Of a stretch of DNA of 64,000 bases, positions 27,648-63,198 are shown piece after piece. Within the stretch, counting starts at the first letter, position 1, and every line of letters begins with the position of its first letter. The stretch comes from Pterobdella sp. o SKG-2022 (Eukaryota; Annelida; Clitellata; Hirudinida; Piscicolidae). Below the pieces are notes generated by a model that did not search any database, was not told the DNA's origin, and was given only the letters and a program-made list of their open reading frames with translations. The stretch lies in assembly GCA_964035795.1 (NCBI GenBank), contig OZ038322.1:14082711-14146710 (forward strand), read 5' to 3'. The translations under genes and the position numbers were made by a program.

Positions 27648-29068
27648 GGGGGTGCATTCTACCGGCTGTGATAAGAAGTTCATGATGTTTATAGTACTAC
27701 TGATAAATTACATATATTTTTTAAAATTTAGATTTATAATTAATTTTTTAATGAAATTAAAAATGATTTAATTGTTTTGGATATTTGATTCCAGATTATT
27801 ACAAGGCTTAACAACGCGAAAAGAACAGATGAAAGAAAAAATATGTATTTTTTGTTGCATTGTTTTTTATTAATTGTCAAAAACTAATTTTTTATGGTGT
27901 CTGTTGAAAAAATAATTTAAAAAGGATTTTTGTGAAATCAATTTAGTTTTATATCAATTTATTTAAAAAAAACTAGCTTCCGACAAATACAGCTTCATCA
28001 TGTATCTTTAGTGGAAAGTTATTAAAGAGTTTGCTTAGACATATAAGGATGTGACATTAGATACATGAGTAGAGATAGAGAGGCAACTTAGGTATCTGAG
28101 GTATCTATACATCTTTATACGTATTAACCATTTCTTCAATAGCTGCACTAACGATTTATGCTATGGTTGTATTTATCAAAGATTGTAATTCTTTACAAAA
28201 ATGAATGTATGTAAAAATTAGCTAAGTTTGAAGTTCAACAAAAATCGAAAAATTATTTGAATTGAAATGTACATAAAATGCCTAATAAACATTCATAAAT
28301 TCTGTTAAAAATTAAAAGGTTAAAAATGAAATAAAATAATTTTCTTGCAAAAATCAAAGTTCATGAACAAAAAGCTGTGAAAGTTGGGTACTTAGACGAT
28401 TCAAAATAGCCAGAGTAACAAATGTACAAAAGCGAACATTGTATTAAATTACGAATGTACCAAGCTTTTGGAAATATAACATTAACAAACACTTGATAAA
28501 GGTGGGGCATTTTGCGGAAATCTTCGTACGTTCTTAGTTTCATTTTTCTGCCATTGTTTTCCAAAAAAAAATTACTCTTCAAGAGATTTACTAAAAGTTT
28601 TGTTAAAATTGTCCAAAAAAAAATAAAAAGTGCATAAATTTTCTTTATAAAGTATGTTGGTATACAAATTAGGAAAAGCACTACGAAAGATTGCGTTTGG
28701 TAATTCAATTACTCTCCTCCCCATCACATCCATACAATATCTATTTGATCGCTCCTTGTAATCAAATCTTTCTCTGTTTTTTGATTAAAATTCTGCATAT
28801 ACATCAAATGCTTGATTTGGGTTTGTTTGATTCGTTTCTTTCTGGCTTCAGCCTCATAAAACAGTGGTGCTCAAATGGAAAAACATGGGCAGAGTTTAAA
28901 ATATTCAGTATATATATGTTTCAAAGATTAATAAAATTATCAGAAAATAAGTGTGTCGAGTTTTTGAGTGGCAAGAATTTTCACAAGTTACATTAAAAGC
29001 ATTCTAAGCTCCGTATTCTCTACAGCGGATAAACACATTTAAATCATAAGTTGCTTTGAGTGTTCCTA
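27648..29068. other. Intergenic between NELF-C/D and the CUB gene
   Basis: AT-rich, contains the NELF-C/D 3' UTR and the promoter region of the next gene. A 115-codon open frame on the minus strand (28361-28708) has no splice or family support. Confidence 0.5.
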
Positions 29069-34052
<4,984 letters not shown>

Positions 34053-34538
34053 AAGCATATATGAAGCACATCACATTGTATGAAGGTTTTAGGTAGTAAG
34101 AAGAGGTAACTTTGCAAGAGAACAAGTGCACCAAAGATAGTCAACAAAGCGTTTCAATCTCATTCACACCTTTTTATTACAATTAAAATCATGCCATGTT
34201 TAACTTTTGCTTTTATTGTAAAGTTTATAAAAAATAAAATCACTGTTCGTAAAATAAATTTCAAGAAAAAGTTGCAGCTTTGGCATAGAAGGGCATCATA
34301 ATCTGCATGGAGTCCTAACAAGTCATTGGTTTAGGTTGAGTTTGGAGAGGGGGGATCGAGCTAATCCCGTCTTCTTCAACATGTGCTGTCCAAACAACTG
34401 TGGTAGATTTTTAAATGAAACTTATAGAGCTAAACAAGAAACTGAAGTGCAAAAATGGAGCAGATTGGTTGTATAATGTCAAATATTTCAAGAAAAAAAT
34501 TATTTGCAAAAGTATGAATAACTAATTTATGATATAGA
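34053..34538. other. Intergenic 3' flank of the CUB gene
   Basis: No feature recognised. Convergent genes lie on either side (CUB gene + and MTFR-like gene -), separated by a LINE remnant. Confidence 0.5.
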
Positions 34539-34574
34539 TTGAAAAAAAAACGTAATCTCTTAAAAAAAAAAACT

Positions 34575-35494
34575 AGTATATTTTATAAAATCAAACGCTG
34601 TTGGTTGAGACTAAAAAACAAGATTCCACAAGACCAGGCAGCATACCAGCCCGGCCGAAGCACAACGCAGCACATTTTGGCTGTTAAGCAGCTAGCGGAA
34701 AAAGCGATACAATCAAGCAACTACAAATATATATTTTAATGCTTGATATGTCAAAAGCTTTTGACACAGTTAACAGAAAATTGCTACATGACCAGCTTGA
34801 AAAAATAATGGAGCCGAATGAGATGTTTTTACTTAGCGTTCTTATAAATGAAACAACGCTACAAATCAAAGTTGACAAACACCTCAGTGAAAAATCCAAA
34901 CCAACACAGGCATCATTCAAGGAGACTGCCTAAGCGCCACATTGTTCATATTTTATTTAGCCTCATGCCTCAATAGTCCACAAGCGAAAATAAATCCCAA
35001 CAATGAAAAAGTCCTTATTGAACCTAAAGATGCAGATGACATCACCTGGGTTAAAACCTTAAAAAAACACATAAAAAATGTCAAATCAAAAATACCAATA
35101 CAGTTAGCACAATACAACCTTGAGAAAAATATTTAAAAAATTTGAAGAATATTCAATTCCTAGCATTACCTCACCTCAAAAATGGAAAAAAGGTAAAATC
35201 CTAGGAAGCTACATACACAACAACACTGATATAGAAAACAGAAAAATACAAACAATAAACAGAATAAAAAAGCACATCCATATCTTTACCAGTAAAAAAA
35301 TAAGCATCTGATGAGACTCCCAGAAGAAACTCCTGCACGTAAGGCTCTAGAAGAAATAAAAAGACTTCAAAAAATAAGCGAGGAAATCCCCCTCTTACAT
35401 GGTGGAAGACTATCTTAAGACACAAACTTAAACTTAAAACAAATAGAAAAAATGTTTCAAGACAGAAACATATGGAGAAAATTTGTTAAAAACG

Positions 35495-35520
<26 letters not shown>
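34575..35520 (+). mobile_element. 5'-truncated, frameshifted LINE reverse transcriptase remnant
   Basis: Pieces in three frames, in RT order: QAAYQPGRSTTQHILA (34642 on), motif A DMSKAFDTVNRKLL (34743), a motif B-like region ending LFIFYLASCL (34950), motif C as DADDITWV (35032; the first residue of YADD is Asp), a C-terminal region with KGKILGSYI, and [11 protein letters not shown] near the 3' end. A frameshift separates KYIF from LDMSKAFD at about 34736. This lineage differs in sequence from the LINE in the kinase intron. The remnant runs into the inverted repeat at 35495. Confidence 0.85.
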
Positions 35521-35668
<148 letters not shown>

Positions 35669-36011
35669 AGTTATATATATATTTGATAAAACAAATGAGA
35701 CAACATGTGGAAAAACATATGAGGTCACAAACAGGTCTGTTGCACTTGGGGGACTGCTTCTTTGTAGGCTGGAACTTTCTAGCAGACCACGTCGATGACC
35801 CTGGAGAGAAATCAAAACCTGGGTGGTATTAACAAAAGATTAGGTAGTGATTTATTGGCGGTAAACATCATTATGAAATAAATCATACCATTTTGTACAT
35901 TAGTGAAACAATCTCTCAACCTACTTCAACTTACCAATAAATCTACTAACCAGCCAAACTAAATACCCATCCACCCATTAAAACTCTATTCAGAACTCAC
36001 TCACAATCATC

Positions 36012-38232
36012 TCAAAAAATCCACCCACCATCATCTTCATCATGATCAGCACTAGTTTGCAGCTTCTCGTACCTCTCCTTCATAGCACTGGCAAGCAAAG
36101 TGGCTGGATCATAGAAATTCTCTTTCTTCTCCTTTTGTCTGCAGATGGTGGTTTGCTGTTTGAGGTGGGATTGAAACTTTATACGAAAAGATACAATGAG
36201 TAGAAAAATCTGTTTCACAATGACAATAACTAAAGCTATTTTATATCCCACTCCTCTTCAAAATAGCACTTAATAAGGACCCAACCCAACATCAACCTGG
36301 TCCTTCTCCTCAGCTGTACAGACTTGATCTCCTGCAAAAGAGCCCCCATGTCCACCCCTGAACTCTTCACCTAAAGTCAAAAGTTGGGGTTGAGTATGGT
36401 GGTCAAAGTTGCTCATATAATCTATACGTGAATAGCTATAATAATCATAAGATAAATAGATTACTCATCAAACTGAAGTGGGATTTCATCAACAAAACGG
36501 AAATTATCAAATATAAGCAGGTAAAGCAACGATAATATTTGACTCACATTTTTTTTGATTTTCAATACTGCGTCATTTTTGAAAAATGAGGGTAGTGGAA
36601 GAAGAGGAGGTGGTGGAGGAGGAGGAGGAGGAGGAGGAGGAGCAGAAGGAAGAAAGGGAGGGGGTTGAGGTATTGTATCGAGTTGGTGGTTCTTTGTTGA
36701 TGGATTCCCAGCTTGAAATAATGATTAAGTTGGTTAAAAAGTTTTGAAAAAAAGAAACAATGAATTATGTTGATAATAACAACATTTTACCCACCCAAGC
36801 ATCCCTTGGCACTCTTGATCCTTCTCAACTCTTCCTCTATGCATGCCACCTTCCCTTGTAGCTTCTCTATGTATTCTGCAGGGTGCCATGCTGTCTATAC
36901 ATCTCTTCAAACAACATATGCATCTGATAACTATTTTTACCTAGCAATAGTTTAACTCATGTATTATCATTATTTTCTTAAAGCAAAAATCTTTCCTTTT
37001 CTAAAGACTTACAGAATTTTTTCTATGATCTTAACCTTTTTCTATTATAGCATTTTCCATGAGCAGCCAGCTATCAAAACAATGGCTTTCACTGCTTTAC
37101 TAATATAACCAAAGCCTCCTTCTATTGCCTTTAAACCTCAAATCTCCATGCCTGTTTTACACATACATCCTTCTTCCTTAATCATTATAATTATTCTTAA
37201 ATGATAAGAACCTTGAATGTGATGCAGAGAAGGTGCTTCAGAAACAGCGATATCTTTATCATTGAAGATCTCAATCTTATCAAATGGGTCATTATCATTA
37301 TTTTTAGTGGTATTATTGTTATTATCAACCAGCTTTTTGTTTGTAATGGATATTAGGTTAGATTTACTTATTTCATTTTTCCATTTTTCAACTGAAACTA
37401 TTTTATTGCTTGAAAAAAATGTTTCTAAATTTTTGCAGAGATCTTTGTTGTTACTATTATTATTGATCAGATCAACATAATTATTATAAAGATCATGTTG
37501 TTTGCCACATTTAAAAATTATATTGACGTTGTTTGAGTCATTTTTAACACCCCCAGAATGTTGCTTGATTAAAAAGTGAACAATGTTGGGAGGTACACAG
37601 TTGCAATTGTTAAATTTATATCGTTTTTTGATTTTTTCAAAACCTAACTTTCTTCTCTTCGTATGAACTTTTGTATTGTAAAATTTATTTTTATCAAAAG
37701 TTTTGTCTTTGTGGTTGAAATTTAAAGTCTGACAGGTTTTATCAACTTTTGCTGTGTTTTCGTTTGGAAAAAGAGGAAGATTTTTAGATAGTTTGTGATT
37801 TTTAAATAATGATGTGTTATGATTTGAATATTTTTTCACATTTTCAGTTTTATCTCTATTATCATCAAGTAATTCTATTGAAGGCTCTTCCCAACTTGGC
37901 AAAAAATGACAAACATTTAGACATTCTTGAACAAAACTGCAAATTTAAAAATACTATAGAAGTTTTGAAAAATATGTAAATTTAAAATAACCAACCTAAA
38001 ATTAAATATGACACTAAAACTGGCGAGATTTCTTTTATAGTAGATGTTTTTGAACTTTGAAATTTTCAAGTTAACGAAGTTCTGAAATTTAATGTTAGTT
38101 TTGAATTATACCATATTTTTTGATAAAATAATTTAGATAAAATATTCAACTTACTAAAACGTGTGAAAATGTTTCGATTAGAAAAAGTTCTCTAAAAAAA
38201 TATTTTATTACAGAAATCATCCGAAGTATCAT
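36012..38232 (-). CDS. Mitochondrial fission regulator (MTFR1/MTFR2)-like protein, 444 aa
   Basis: Seven exons: 38155-38232, 37996-38081, 37212-37936, 36795-36875, 36548-36711, 36297-36370, 36012-36138, all phase-consistent. Family landmarks in order: hydrophobic/basic start (MILRMISVIKYFFREL), an SEAPSLHHIQ patch like the PSLADV motif, a coiled coil (YIEKLQGKVACIEEEL), a polyproline run of 13 Pro with two Leu breaks nearby, a short helix MGALLQEIKSVQLRRR equivalent to LKEMNSVKLR, and a C-terminal DPATLLASAMKERYEKL matching DPAALIAEALKKKF. The human proteins promote mitochondrial fission. The 241-codon middle exon is Asn/Lys-rich and poorly conserved. The first two exons are the least certain, because the start codon rests on an in-frame ATG pair and a gtaagt donor. 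It is divergent from CDC14 with about 380 bp between start codons. Confidence 0.75.
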
Positions 38233-38615
38233 GTTACACAAAAATTGAACTATTTTTATCAAAAAAATTATGAATTTTTGAAATAAAACTTCATTTAAAT
38301 ACAGTAAATAAAAATAAAATTAAGGTGGAAATTAAATCAATTCAAATTTCGCTCGTTTTTTAAAAAACAACTTAGTTTTCTGAAATATTTTTGAAAATCA
38401 ATTTTTTTAAAGAATTTGAAAAAAATAATTAAAAAATTCAAACTTAGAATAAATTTTTTGTTTTTATGAAAAAAAAATATTATTAAAACTTCTAAGATCA
38501 CTGTCGTTAGCTAATTTAAAATTTTTAAATAAAAAGAAATTTTTATTCGATTTTTTTGGAATATTTTTTAAATATTAAAATATAATGGAAATTGAAAACA
38601 TTTTTTACACTAGTC
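38233..38615. promoter_or_regulatory. Putative bidirectional promoter between MTFR-like gene and CDC14
   Basis: 383 bp separates the two divergent start codons. The region is extremely AT-rich with A and T tracts. No specific motif can be named. Basis: inference from head-to-head arrangement. Confidence 0.4.
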
Positions 38616-44952
<6,337 letters not shown>

Positions 44953-46031
44953 GGCGCCATGACACCAAAAGAAATTAATGTTCATACCTAATTGTAAATG
45001 AGTATTATTTGTATGATTGTGTAATTTTATTTCTACAGAGATTATTTCATATTTTTCATCATTTTTAGAAGCTTTTAAACTTTTTACATAATATTCTTTT
45101 TTTTGTAAATTAAACATGGATTTAATAAATATTTCGCTTTATATTATCATCATTGAAATCTCGATCACTAGTTAAAAGTTGGATGTCTCGCTCCTAATGC
45201 GTCAATTTAAGTGATGAACATGGATTCGAAGGTTCTGAGCTTTTGAGACTGCAGGCTAAAATAGTGATGTTATTTTTTGATATTCAGAAAACTTGAGTTA
45301 AATTTTTGAAAAGAAACGAGAAGAAAATAAATTTATTAGAAAGAACGAAATCAAGAGGATGGCATGAAGCGATTACGAAACAAAAAGTTGTATAAATTAA
45401 AGGCATTTGCAACCGTGCCCACATAAACATTGGCAATGAGATTATTTGGGTGAAAAAAGATTAAAAAACATGAATTTCTTTAAAAATTGTGATTTAGCTG
45501 ACACCTAAAAACATAAATTTTAATGCTCAGTCAAGACATAAAATGTGTGGATCTATGTAATGACTCGTGTGGATGGTGAGTTAGGACGGTGAGGTTGGAA
45601 TGGAATTGAAATTATCCTATACTTTGATAACATTGTTGTATGATCATGAGCAAGATCACATCAATATCATAACTACCTGAATCATATGGAAATCTTAGAT
45701 GCAAAAATTTGATTCGAAAATGTTTTCAAACCAGTGAAAAAGGTTTGATTTATATTATGCAAAAGTTCTAAATCTATTTACATCCTCGTGAAAATAACAT
45801 ACAATCTTTTGCTACACTCCAAACTACAATATGAGCACCACACTTGTGCTGAGACTAGCAGGTTGACAAAGTTGATGTCCTACCAGAGTGATGGGTTCGG
45901 CGAACTCCATCTCCGCAGGTTATTGCAATCAGTTGGAGAAGACAGATTTTGTGGAAGCTACATCATCATAAGCTGCCTTTAATACTTGAGACCACCATGC
46001 AATACGAAGAGGAATACTCGAAGAATACAAA
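44953..46031. other. Convergent intergenic interval between CDC14 and TESK-like gene
   Basis: Should contain both 3' UTRs. A less AT-biased open stretch on + (about 45845-45980, with RLTKLMSYQSDGFGELHLRR) looks coding-like but matches nothing I know and lacks a clear partner exon. Confidence 0.45.
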
Positions 46032-56656
<10,625 letters not shown>

Positions 56657-57277
56657 CTCATTTTCAGGTTTTATTCCTAATCGAACTTTACTGCTAGCTC
56701 CATTTTTATTTGGCTTTCAGTTCTATTTTGAAATTTTCACTTTAATTTTTGATTATAAAATTTTTGTTAAATAAGAAGTGTAAATTTAAATTAGCAGCTA
56801 GTAGGAGTATTATAAAAAACTATATTTGTAAAAATTAACTTTTAAATAAATTTAATATCCTTTTTAAATGTAAAAAAAACATAACTCGCACGTTAAAACA
56901 TGAAAACACAAATTCCTTCTAAGGTATTTATGCGAGAACTAATCACAATAATTTCTTTATCACTTCTGATTGGTGGCTAAAAATAGTAAAAGGATTCGAT
57001 TAAAAATTTAATATTTTATTTTTTTAAAATGCCGATTAAATTGTATCGGTCTAATCAAAAGATTTTGAAGTTTTAGTTTTGGTTTCAACCAATGAAAGCA
57101 GCAATTACCTCACTATACCCCAATAAATTACACTACTTCCCGATCAGCTACTTTAAATAAATAATATATTTAAAGCTATTTTAGGTTGAATTAAAGAAAA
57201 ATCAGTATGAATTATAAATTATTAATTTCTTTGAAAAAAGAATGAACGATTACATAATTCTTTTAATTTTTTACCAA

Positions 57278-57302
57278 AGTTTTCTTAGCTCAGTTGGAAG
57301 GT
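57278..57302 (+). repeat. tRNA D-arm/A-box-like fragment
   Basis: CTTAGCTCAGTTGGAAGG matches the conserved tRNA 5' region, but the expected anticodon and T arms do not follow. Pseudogene, SINE head or chance. Confidence 0.25.
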
Positions 57303-60300
57303 TTTTTATTTTTCAGTGACATTTTTTTTCATCAAAAAAAAAAGTTTGAACACCAGACAAGCTGTCTTTTCATCAACCATGAAGATCTCAAGCAGGTCAT
57401 GGTTTTCCATATTAATTCCTCCTCAAACATCAATAAAGGAGAATATTGGTGACCCGTTTCATCTAAACTCAACACGAACAAATTTTTTAAAAAATTATCC
57501 TGTCAGTTTTGAGTGACGTAGTCTTCAAATTTGATCGTTAATGATCTATGAACAAAACTAAAAAATTTTAAAGCATTGGTTAAATAGTTCAACACACAAA
57601 GCTATTTGACCATCTATGATGGTTTCATAGACAATTTAGAAGCTTCGTGCATGAACAAATTTGTAAACCAGTGTGTTAATATTTGCCATAGTATTCATTA
57701 GTGATATAAAGTAATAACTTTCTTGGTACATACTCTTATCGATCTGTTTATTTTTAAGTTTTTTCACTTATTCATTTCTTATCAATATTGGTTATATCGA
57801 ATCAATTAATATTTCTCTCCAGCAAACAACATCACGTACGTGATAATGTAAGCTTGTCTTCCAAAATTTTCGTTCGTTAGGGTTTTAAAATGTTAAGTTC
57901 TGTTTGTTTGATACGATATTTTTGTTTGTGTTAACTGTTAGCTAACGAAGTTCACGAAAAAATACATAGTTTTCCAACAAAAACACTATTCAAGGTGACC
58001 TCATGGTCGACTTCTATCCATCTATCTCTTAGTTTAAAAAGAAGTCTCAATTAAATTGACATTCCATAAACACTCCTAAAGCATTTGGTATTGAAAATTT
58101 TTTTTCGGTTTTCTAACACCTGAAATTACAGAAGCATAAGAAATAAAGGAATAAGCGTTGATAACAACGATGCTCTATTTGGGACGACCACATGGAAACC
58201 GCTCTATTTATCCAATAATAATTTTTAAATTTCAAAAATATAGAAGCAATGTTGAAAGTTACAAAAGATATAGAAAGGATTGACTCCAAGATTTAACTTA
58301 TATACATCCAAGCAACACACTTCAAACAAGTTTAAAGATAATTTTTGGGCGGAGTCTCATTTCCATCAGTGTCAATCAAAAATCCCGATCAATAATAATA
58401 AGAATAATAATTATTATTAATGTTATTTAAGGAGAATATAATCGTTGTTTGAAGTACTTGATAAGAATTAACAAATAATGATACAACTTCGTCTGTGAAA
58501 AGTATTCAAGCAGATAATCATAACAACAATAACTAGAATAACAATCAAAAACTATGAATGATGACGGAAACATAATAACAATGCTAAAAACCAGAATATC
58601 AACAACAGTAATAATAACAACAATAATAATAATATAAATAATAAAATTTTGTAGTAATTAAAAAGTAATAATTAAAATAAAAATATTTGAATGCGAAAAG
58701 TGTAATGATTAAAAGTTAACAGCAGTTTCAAATCTGAAATGAAATAAGAATTATAAAAAAATAAACATAACTAAATACTTCAAATACGGAAAAATATATA
58801 AACTGAATAAAAATCTTGTAAACAATTGTATGATAAAAGAATAAATTGAGTTAATAGTGATGAAGTAAACCGAATCAATGATAACAAAAATTCTTTAAAG
58901 TTGAAAATAGAATTAGCGGACCGAGCTAGAGACTTGAGCAATAAGAGATGGTGTTTGGATGGATGTAGGAGGAGTGGTGTGTGTAAAAGGGAACAAAAAA
59001 TAATTTAAATAAATTTAAAAAATAACAAAATAACTTAACATAATCAAAATAGAGAATAAATTAATTGAGAATGCAAACTGATTAGAAAAGTATTTGGTGA
59101 AAACGAAAACTTGAAGCGAAAATATAAAACAGAGACAGGAAAATTAAAAAGTAAATAATTTTATTCTTTTATTTTGAACACCAACAATAGTGATATCCAT
59201 TATTGTTATCTTTCATATTATAATCATCAAGAAAAACTAACATTTTTCCCAAGAAAACTTCCATTTTTATCAGTTATTTGAAAATATTCTATATACATAT
59301 ATTATAATAACAGAATTTTTTAAATTCAATGTTTGTAAAAAAATAAACAAATTGATCGAATAATGTGATTAAAAAACCTGAAAAATTGTTTTAGTTTTTA
59401 TGTTGAAAAAATTTTTAATCAAATTTTTAAAAATTGAAAACTATTCAATTTTTTAAAACACAACCTTGTGGCCATATTCACAGTTATTTGCAAAATAAAT
59501 TAGATCGTTGAAAATAAATAAATTTACGAAAATTAATTCTATCACAAAATAAAAATTTGAAACAATTTATCGGTAGTTTTACTTTTAAGTCGGCCATGAA
59601 AAATCATCAATTAATTTAAGCAAAGATACCTCCAATACTATGACCGATTAATAAATAGCAATAATAGTAATTGTTCAATAAGCAAAAAATCAATAAAACA
59701 GAAAGACTCAATCAGAACCCGGAACTTCTTGCGGCGCCAAGTCTCAAGATTAAAATTTAAGTGTCGTAAGAATAAAAACAATTTCAGTCTCTTTATGCTG
59801 AAAAGCTTATAATTCAAACAGATTTTACAATAATGAATATTAAAGCAATTTTTGATTATTATTTTAATTACTTATATATAAAAATTCAATGTTAATCATA
59901 AAAAAAACAACTTAAATGCCATAACAGCGTTTTATGATAAAAAATTTCAGATCAATCGACCATAACAAATAATTATTATTCATTGAATATTAAACGCTCA
60001 AAAGATTTCCAGAATTATCCTAAAAATGAATGTTTTTTCTGAAAAGTCTTTTTTCGTTGGTTACTAAAGGCGCCAGAGAAATATGAAATGACCATGTTTA
60101 AAGTACAATTAATGTGAAAAAAAAGTAAAAACTCTTATTCTTTTTATAATATAAAAAATAATTATTATCTTCATTTTTGTTATTTCATATGATTTAAACA
60201 TTATTATTCAATAACCCTTGAATAAATCCTTAAAACTTGAAGCAAAACTTCGAAAATGTTTTCAAAAACATTATATCTGCATAACCTTAAACCTCAATTA

Positions 60301-60364
60301 ACTTTTAACACTTCAAAATTTCCATAAATAACCATTAATACTTGAAATGACCGATCACTTGTTA

Positions 60365-60620
60365 TTGCCACCATTATCATCATCCTCACCATCTTCACCA
60401 TCATCATTACCATCTTTCTCATCCCCATTATCACCATCTTCATCTTCATCATCATCATCTTCTCTATTACCGCCCTCATCATCTTATTCTTCTACTCTAT
60501 TACTGACATCATAATCATCATCATCAGCATTAAAATTATTTTGTACAAAACCAACAATATTATCAATGTTTTTATAATCTTCAACATCATCAACGCAACC
60601 TTTTCCATCATCGTCATCTC
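60365..60620. repeat. Imperfect (CAT/ATC)n triplet repeat
   Basis: Long run of ATC, ATT and CTC triplets on +, giving a Met-rich frame on the minus strand that I regard as non-coding. Confidence 0.8.
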
Positions 60621-60697
60621 TTCCCCCCGTTTGAAGACTTATACGTAATTACAGAAACAAAAGTCGGTTGCTTCAAAGATTTATTCCATATTAAACG

Positions 60698-63198
60698 TTA
60701 AGATTTTGGTAAGAGGGGTAGAGCTTCAATGTCTCCTTCCATAACACTTATATCCGCTGTTCCCTTCCTGGGTACCATCTCAAAACATCGGAGTATGGCA
60801 GGAGAAGATTTGAATGGAGGCCCGGGAAGTTTTGAAATGGATTGCTGTGGGATGCTGTTGTTTCTGACTGCGGGAGAATGGATGGGTTGGTTGGAGGTGG
60901 GTGTAAAAGATTTGGTGAAGTTTGGGTTGTTTAAGTTGGTTGGATTTGAGAAAAACAAAATATGTGTGTGAATAAATGAGTAAAATGTTGAAACTAATTG
61001 TTGAGTATTTAAAGCAAAAAGACTCACTGGAACTTAGAATAGGATTGGCCTCCCGAATATGTTCAGATGCGACTCGTGATAATATTTCTTTGTTATTACT
61101 TTCTAGAGTTAAAAAAATATTTCGTTTGAAAAAAAAATTATTTTTGAAGGCTTTTGTGGCAGTGAAAACAAAATTCGTATCTGCTCCCGAGCTTTTGGGG
61201 CAGTTGTCGTCCTTAACGTTGCAAGAACTCACTAGAGAATTTGCTCTTTTCTTTCGCTCTTCAAACCTCTTGTTGGGTTGAATAAGGGGGTTTTCAACCG
61301 TGAGAGATGCGTTTCTGGTTTTATTGGTGTTAAAACTTGTTGAAGATAATTTGTTGGGCTGGGCATTAGCGGAGAGGGAGGGTGTGTTGAAAATATTCAC
61401 TTGCAATGAGGGCTTGCGTTCGTTTTTACGAGGGTTGTCTGATATTTGAGTTGAAGTTAATTTTCAATTTTAACTCGAATTCAATATAAATTGCATAAAA
61501 ATTTTCAAACTAATAAGCTATCCATTTCATTTAATTAAAAATAATTCACTGTTGACGAACAGAGGGGAGTAGCGTTTGGACAGCTGGATCGTCGAAGGAA
61601 GGGCTTGTCAGGCCAGTCCTGGGACGGTGCGAGGTTTTTGTGTTGTTTTGGAGAGAACTGGGTGGATTGTTGTGTTTGTTGCAGAGTTTTCCCTGAGCAT
61701 ATGAAGCTGATTGACCTGTCTATACTGTGTTGTTGCTTTGTGCTTTTACCAAAATCAAAAGAGAACCTAGTTTTGATTTGATTTGGTTTTTTTGTGACAG
61801 TTTTACAAATAGAACCTTTTTTACTTTCCATATGGGTTGGGTCAGTGATGAGAGATGCTTTGTCATGGAAGTGTTGAGAAGGTGTTTGTGAGGTGTGTTG
61901 TGAAGGGTAGTCTTGAGTGGGGGAGTGAGATGGAGAGGATTCAGAGAGAGCTTCGATTGGAGAGAGGGTTGTGCATGGTAGGTCATGGTGGCTATCCTCG
62001 AGAATGCGAGACAAAGGCAAACTAGCTCTCCGTTTGTCTACGTTTTGAAAGTTGTTAGATACTATGGAAGGCAGTTGTGATGTTGGTAAGCTGGACCTTC
62101 TGGCCTCTGCACTGCTGTGGCAAGATGAGGTGATGGGATTGATGCATTTATGGCCGTTGAAATCTCCCATTAAAACTTCCACAGACTTCGATGGGTCGTG
62201 GTTTTCCTTGTCTTCCAGAGGAGCAATTTTTGACCTACTTTTGGGAAACGAACACGATAGGCTTTTTTCTTTTTTTATAAAAAATGGGACACTGATGAGG
62301 TTGCAACTCAGCTCCTCACAAGCATTCTTTTCATGGTCGTTTTCCAGGTCTAATATGGATATCAATGTTTTTTGAGATAGCTTCGTTTTCCCCTCACCAA
62401 CCTCCAACTCCTTCCAAATGATCCGATTGGCGTTCAAGTTTTCTAGCATGACCTTACTTCTGCAAGTGGGAGAGAACTTGTTCCATTCTATGAACAATGG
62501 CTCCACCACGTACGTCATGAACCCTGGAAAAGTTTCATGAGTTGTTTTTGCAAATTATTTTTGATAAAGAATTTCACACAATACGACAACGAGTATGTTA
62601 TAATGACATAAACATGAATAGTTTTTAGGCCAAAAACGTTAATGGAAAACATTTGGAGTATACATAAAGAAATATAAAAACCATTCATCAAATCCCACAT
62701 AAATAATAAGAACTCAAACCAGTTTGTATTTTTGCGCTAGTCGAATGCTCCCTGTCGTAAGCCTGTGTGAGAGGCAAGTTCAGGCTCTTTTCTTTATCTC
62801 CTGCACGCAAAATGGTTTTAAAACTTTTATAATAATATTTTCACTAATAATTATATGAGTCTAGTGGTAGAAGGCTCAAAAACTGCAAGCCATTTGATAA
62901 CACCTATTCTTTTTTTATAGTTTCCATTATTCTGATACACCCATTAATTGCTTATAACTCAAAATATTTTCTTGTAAAACCTCACAATAATTAGATTTTC
63001 ACCAAATTTTTTCATAACAGAACTTCAAAATATTATTCTTAAGATAAACAATTACTATTATCCTGCTACATCATCACTATTATGCAACAATACATTCTCA
63101 CCCTGGATAAAAAACTCCTCACACACCAAATGACTCCACATCTTGCTCAGCTTCCAAGAACGACAAGGATTGCATATGTCTGCGCATTTTAAGGTGAT
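60698..63198 (-). CDS. PDE7-like cAMP phosphodiesterase, C-terminal exons (gene continues past right edge)
   Basis: Exons on the minus strand: 63102-63198, 62719-62799, 61535-62523 (or short form 62398-62523), 61028-61438, 60698-60867. The first encodes [16 protein letters not shown] with the metal-binding Asp of class I PDEs, the next GDKEKSLNL and AKIQTG, the third [13 protein letters not shown] and WKELE. The IQ-x-GF motif carries the purine-binding Gln. These match PDE7 more closely than other PDEs I know. After the catalytic end the third exon stays open for about 290 more codons (Ser/Pro-rich, with RRSSLP, RRASLP and RRSSCP) to TAA at 61535. Phase-1 donors at 62398 and 61561 would both join the next exon ([10 protein letters not shown]...), which joins a last exon ending ALPLLPKS. 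The metal-binding His region and N-terminus lie outside the window or were not found. Confidence 0.85.

Larger units (their letters stand above)
56657..60697. other. 4-kb intergenic region between TESK-like and PDE7-like genes
   Basis: AT-rich. The left end holds the TESK promoter. A tRNA-like 5' half (CTTAGCTCAGTTGGAAGG) is at 57278-57302. CAT/ATC-type triplet repeats occur at 60365-60620. No gene recognised. Confidence 0.5.

Noticed and set aside
28361..28708. 115-codon minus-strand frame with a hydrophobic start
   Set aside because: AT-driven composition, no splice or promoter context, no family recognised. The hydrophobic N-terminus is what T-rich random sequence gives.
60294..60482. Met/Lys-rich minus-strand frame
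   Set aside because: Translation of a CAT/ATC triplet repeat.
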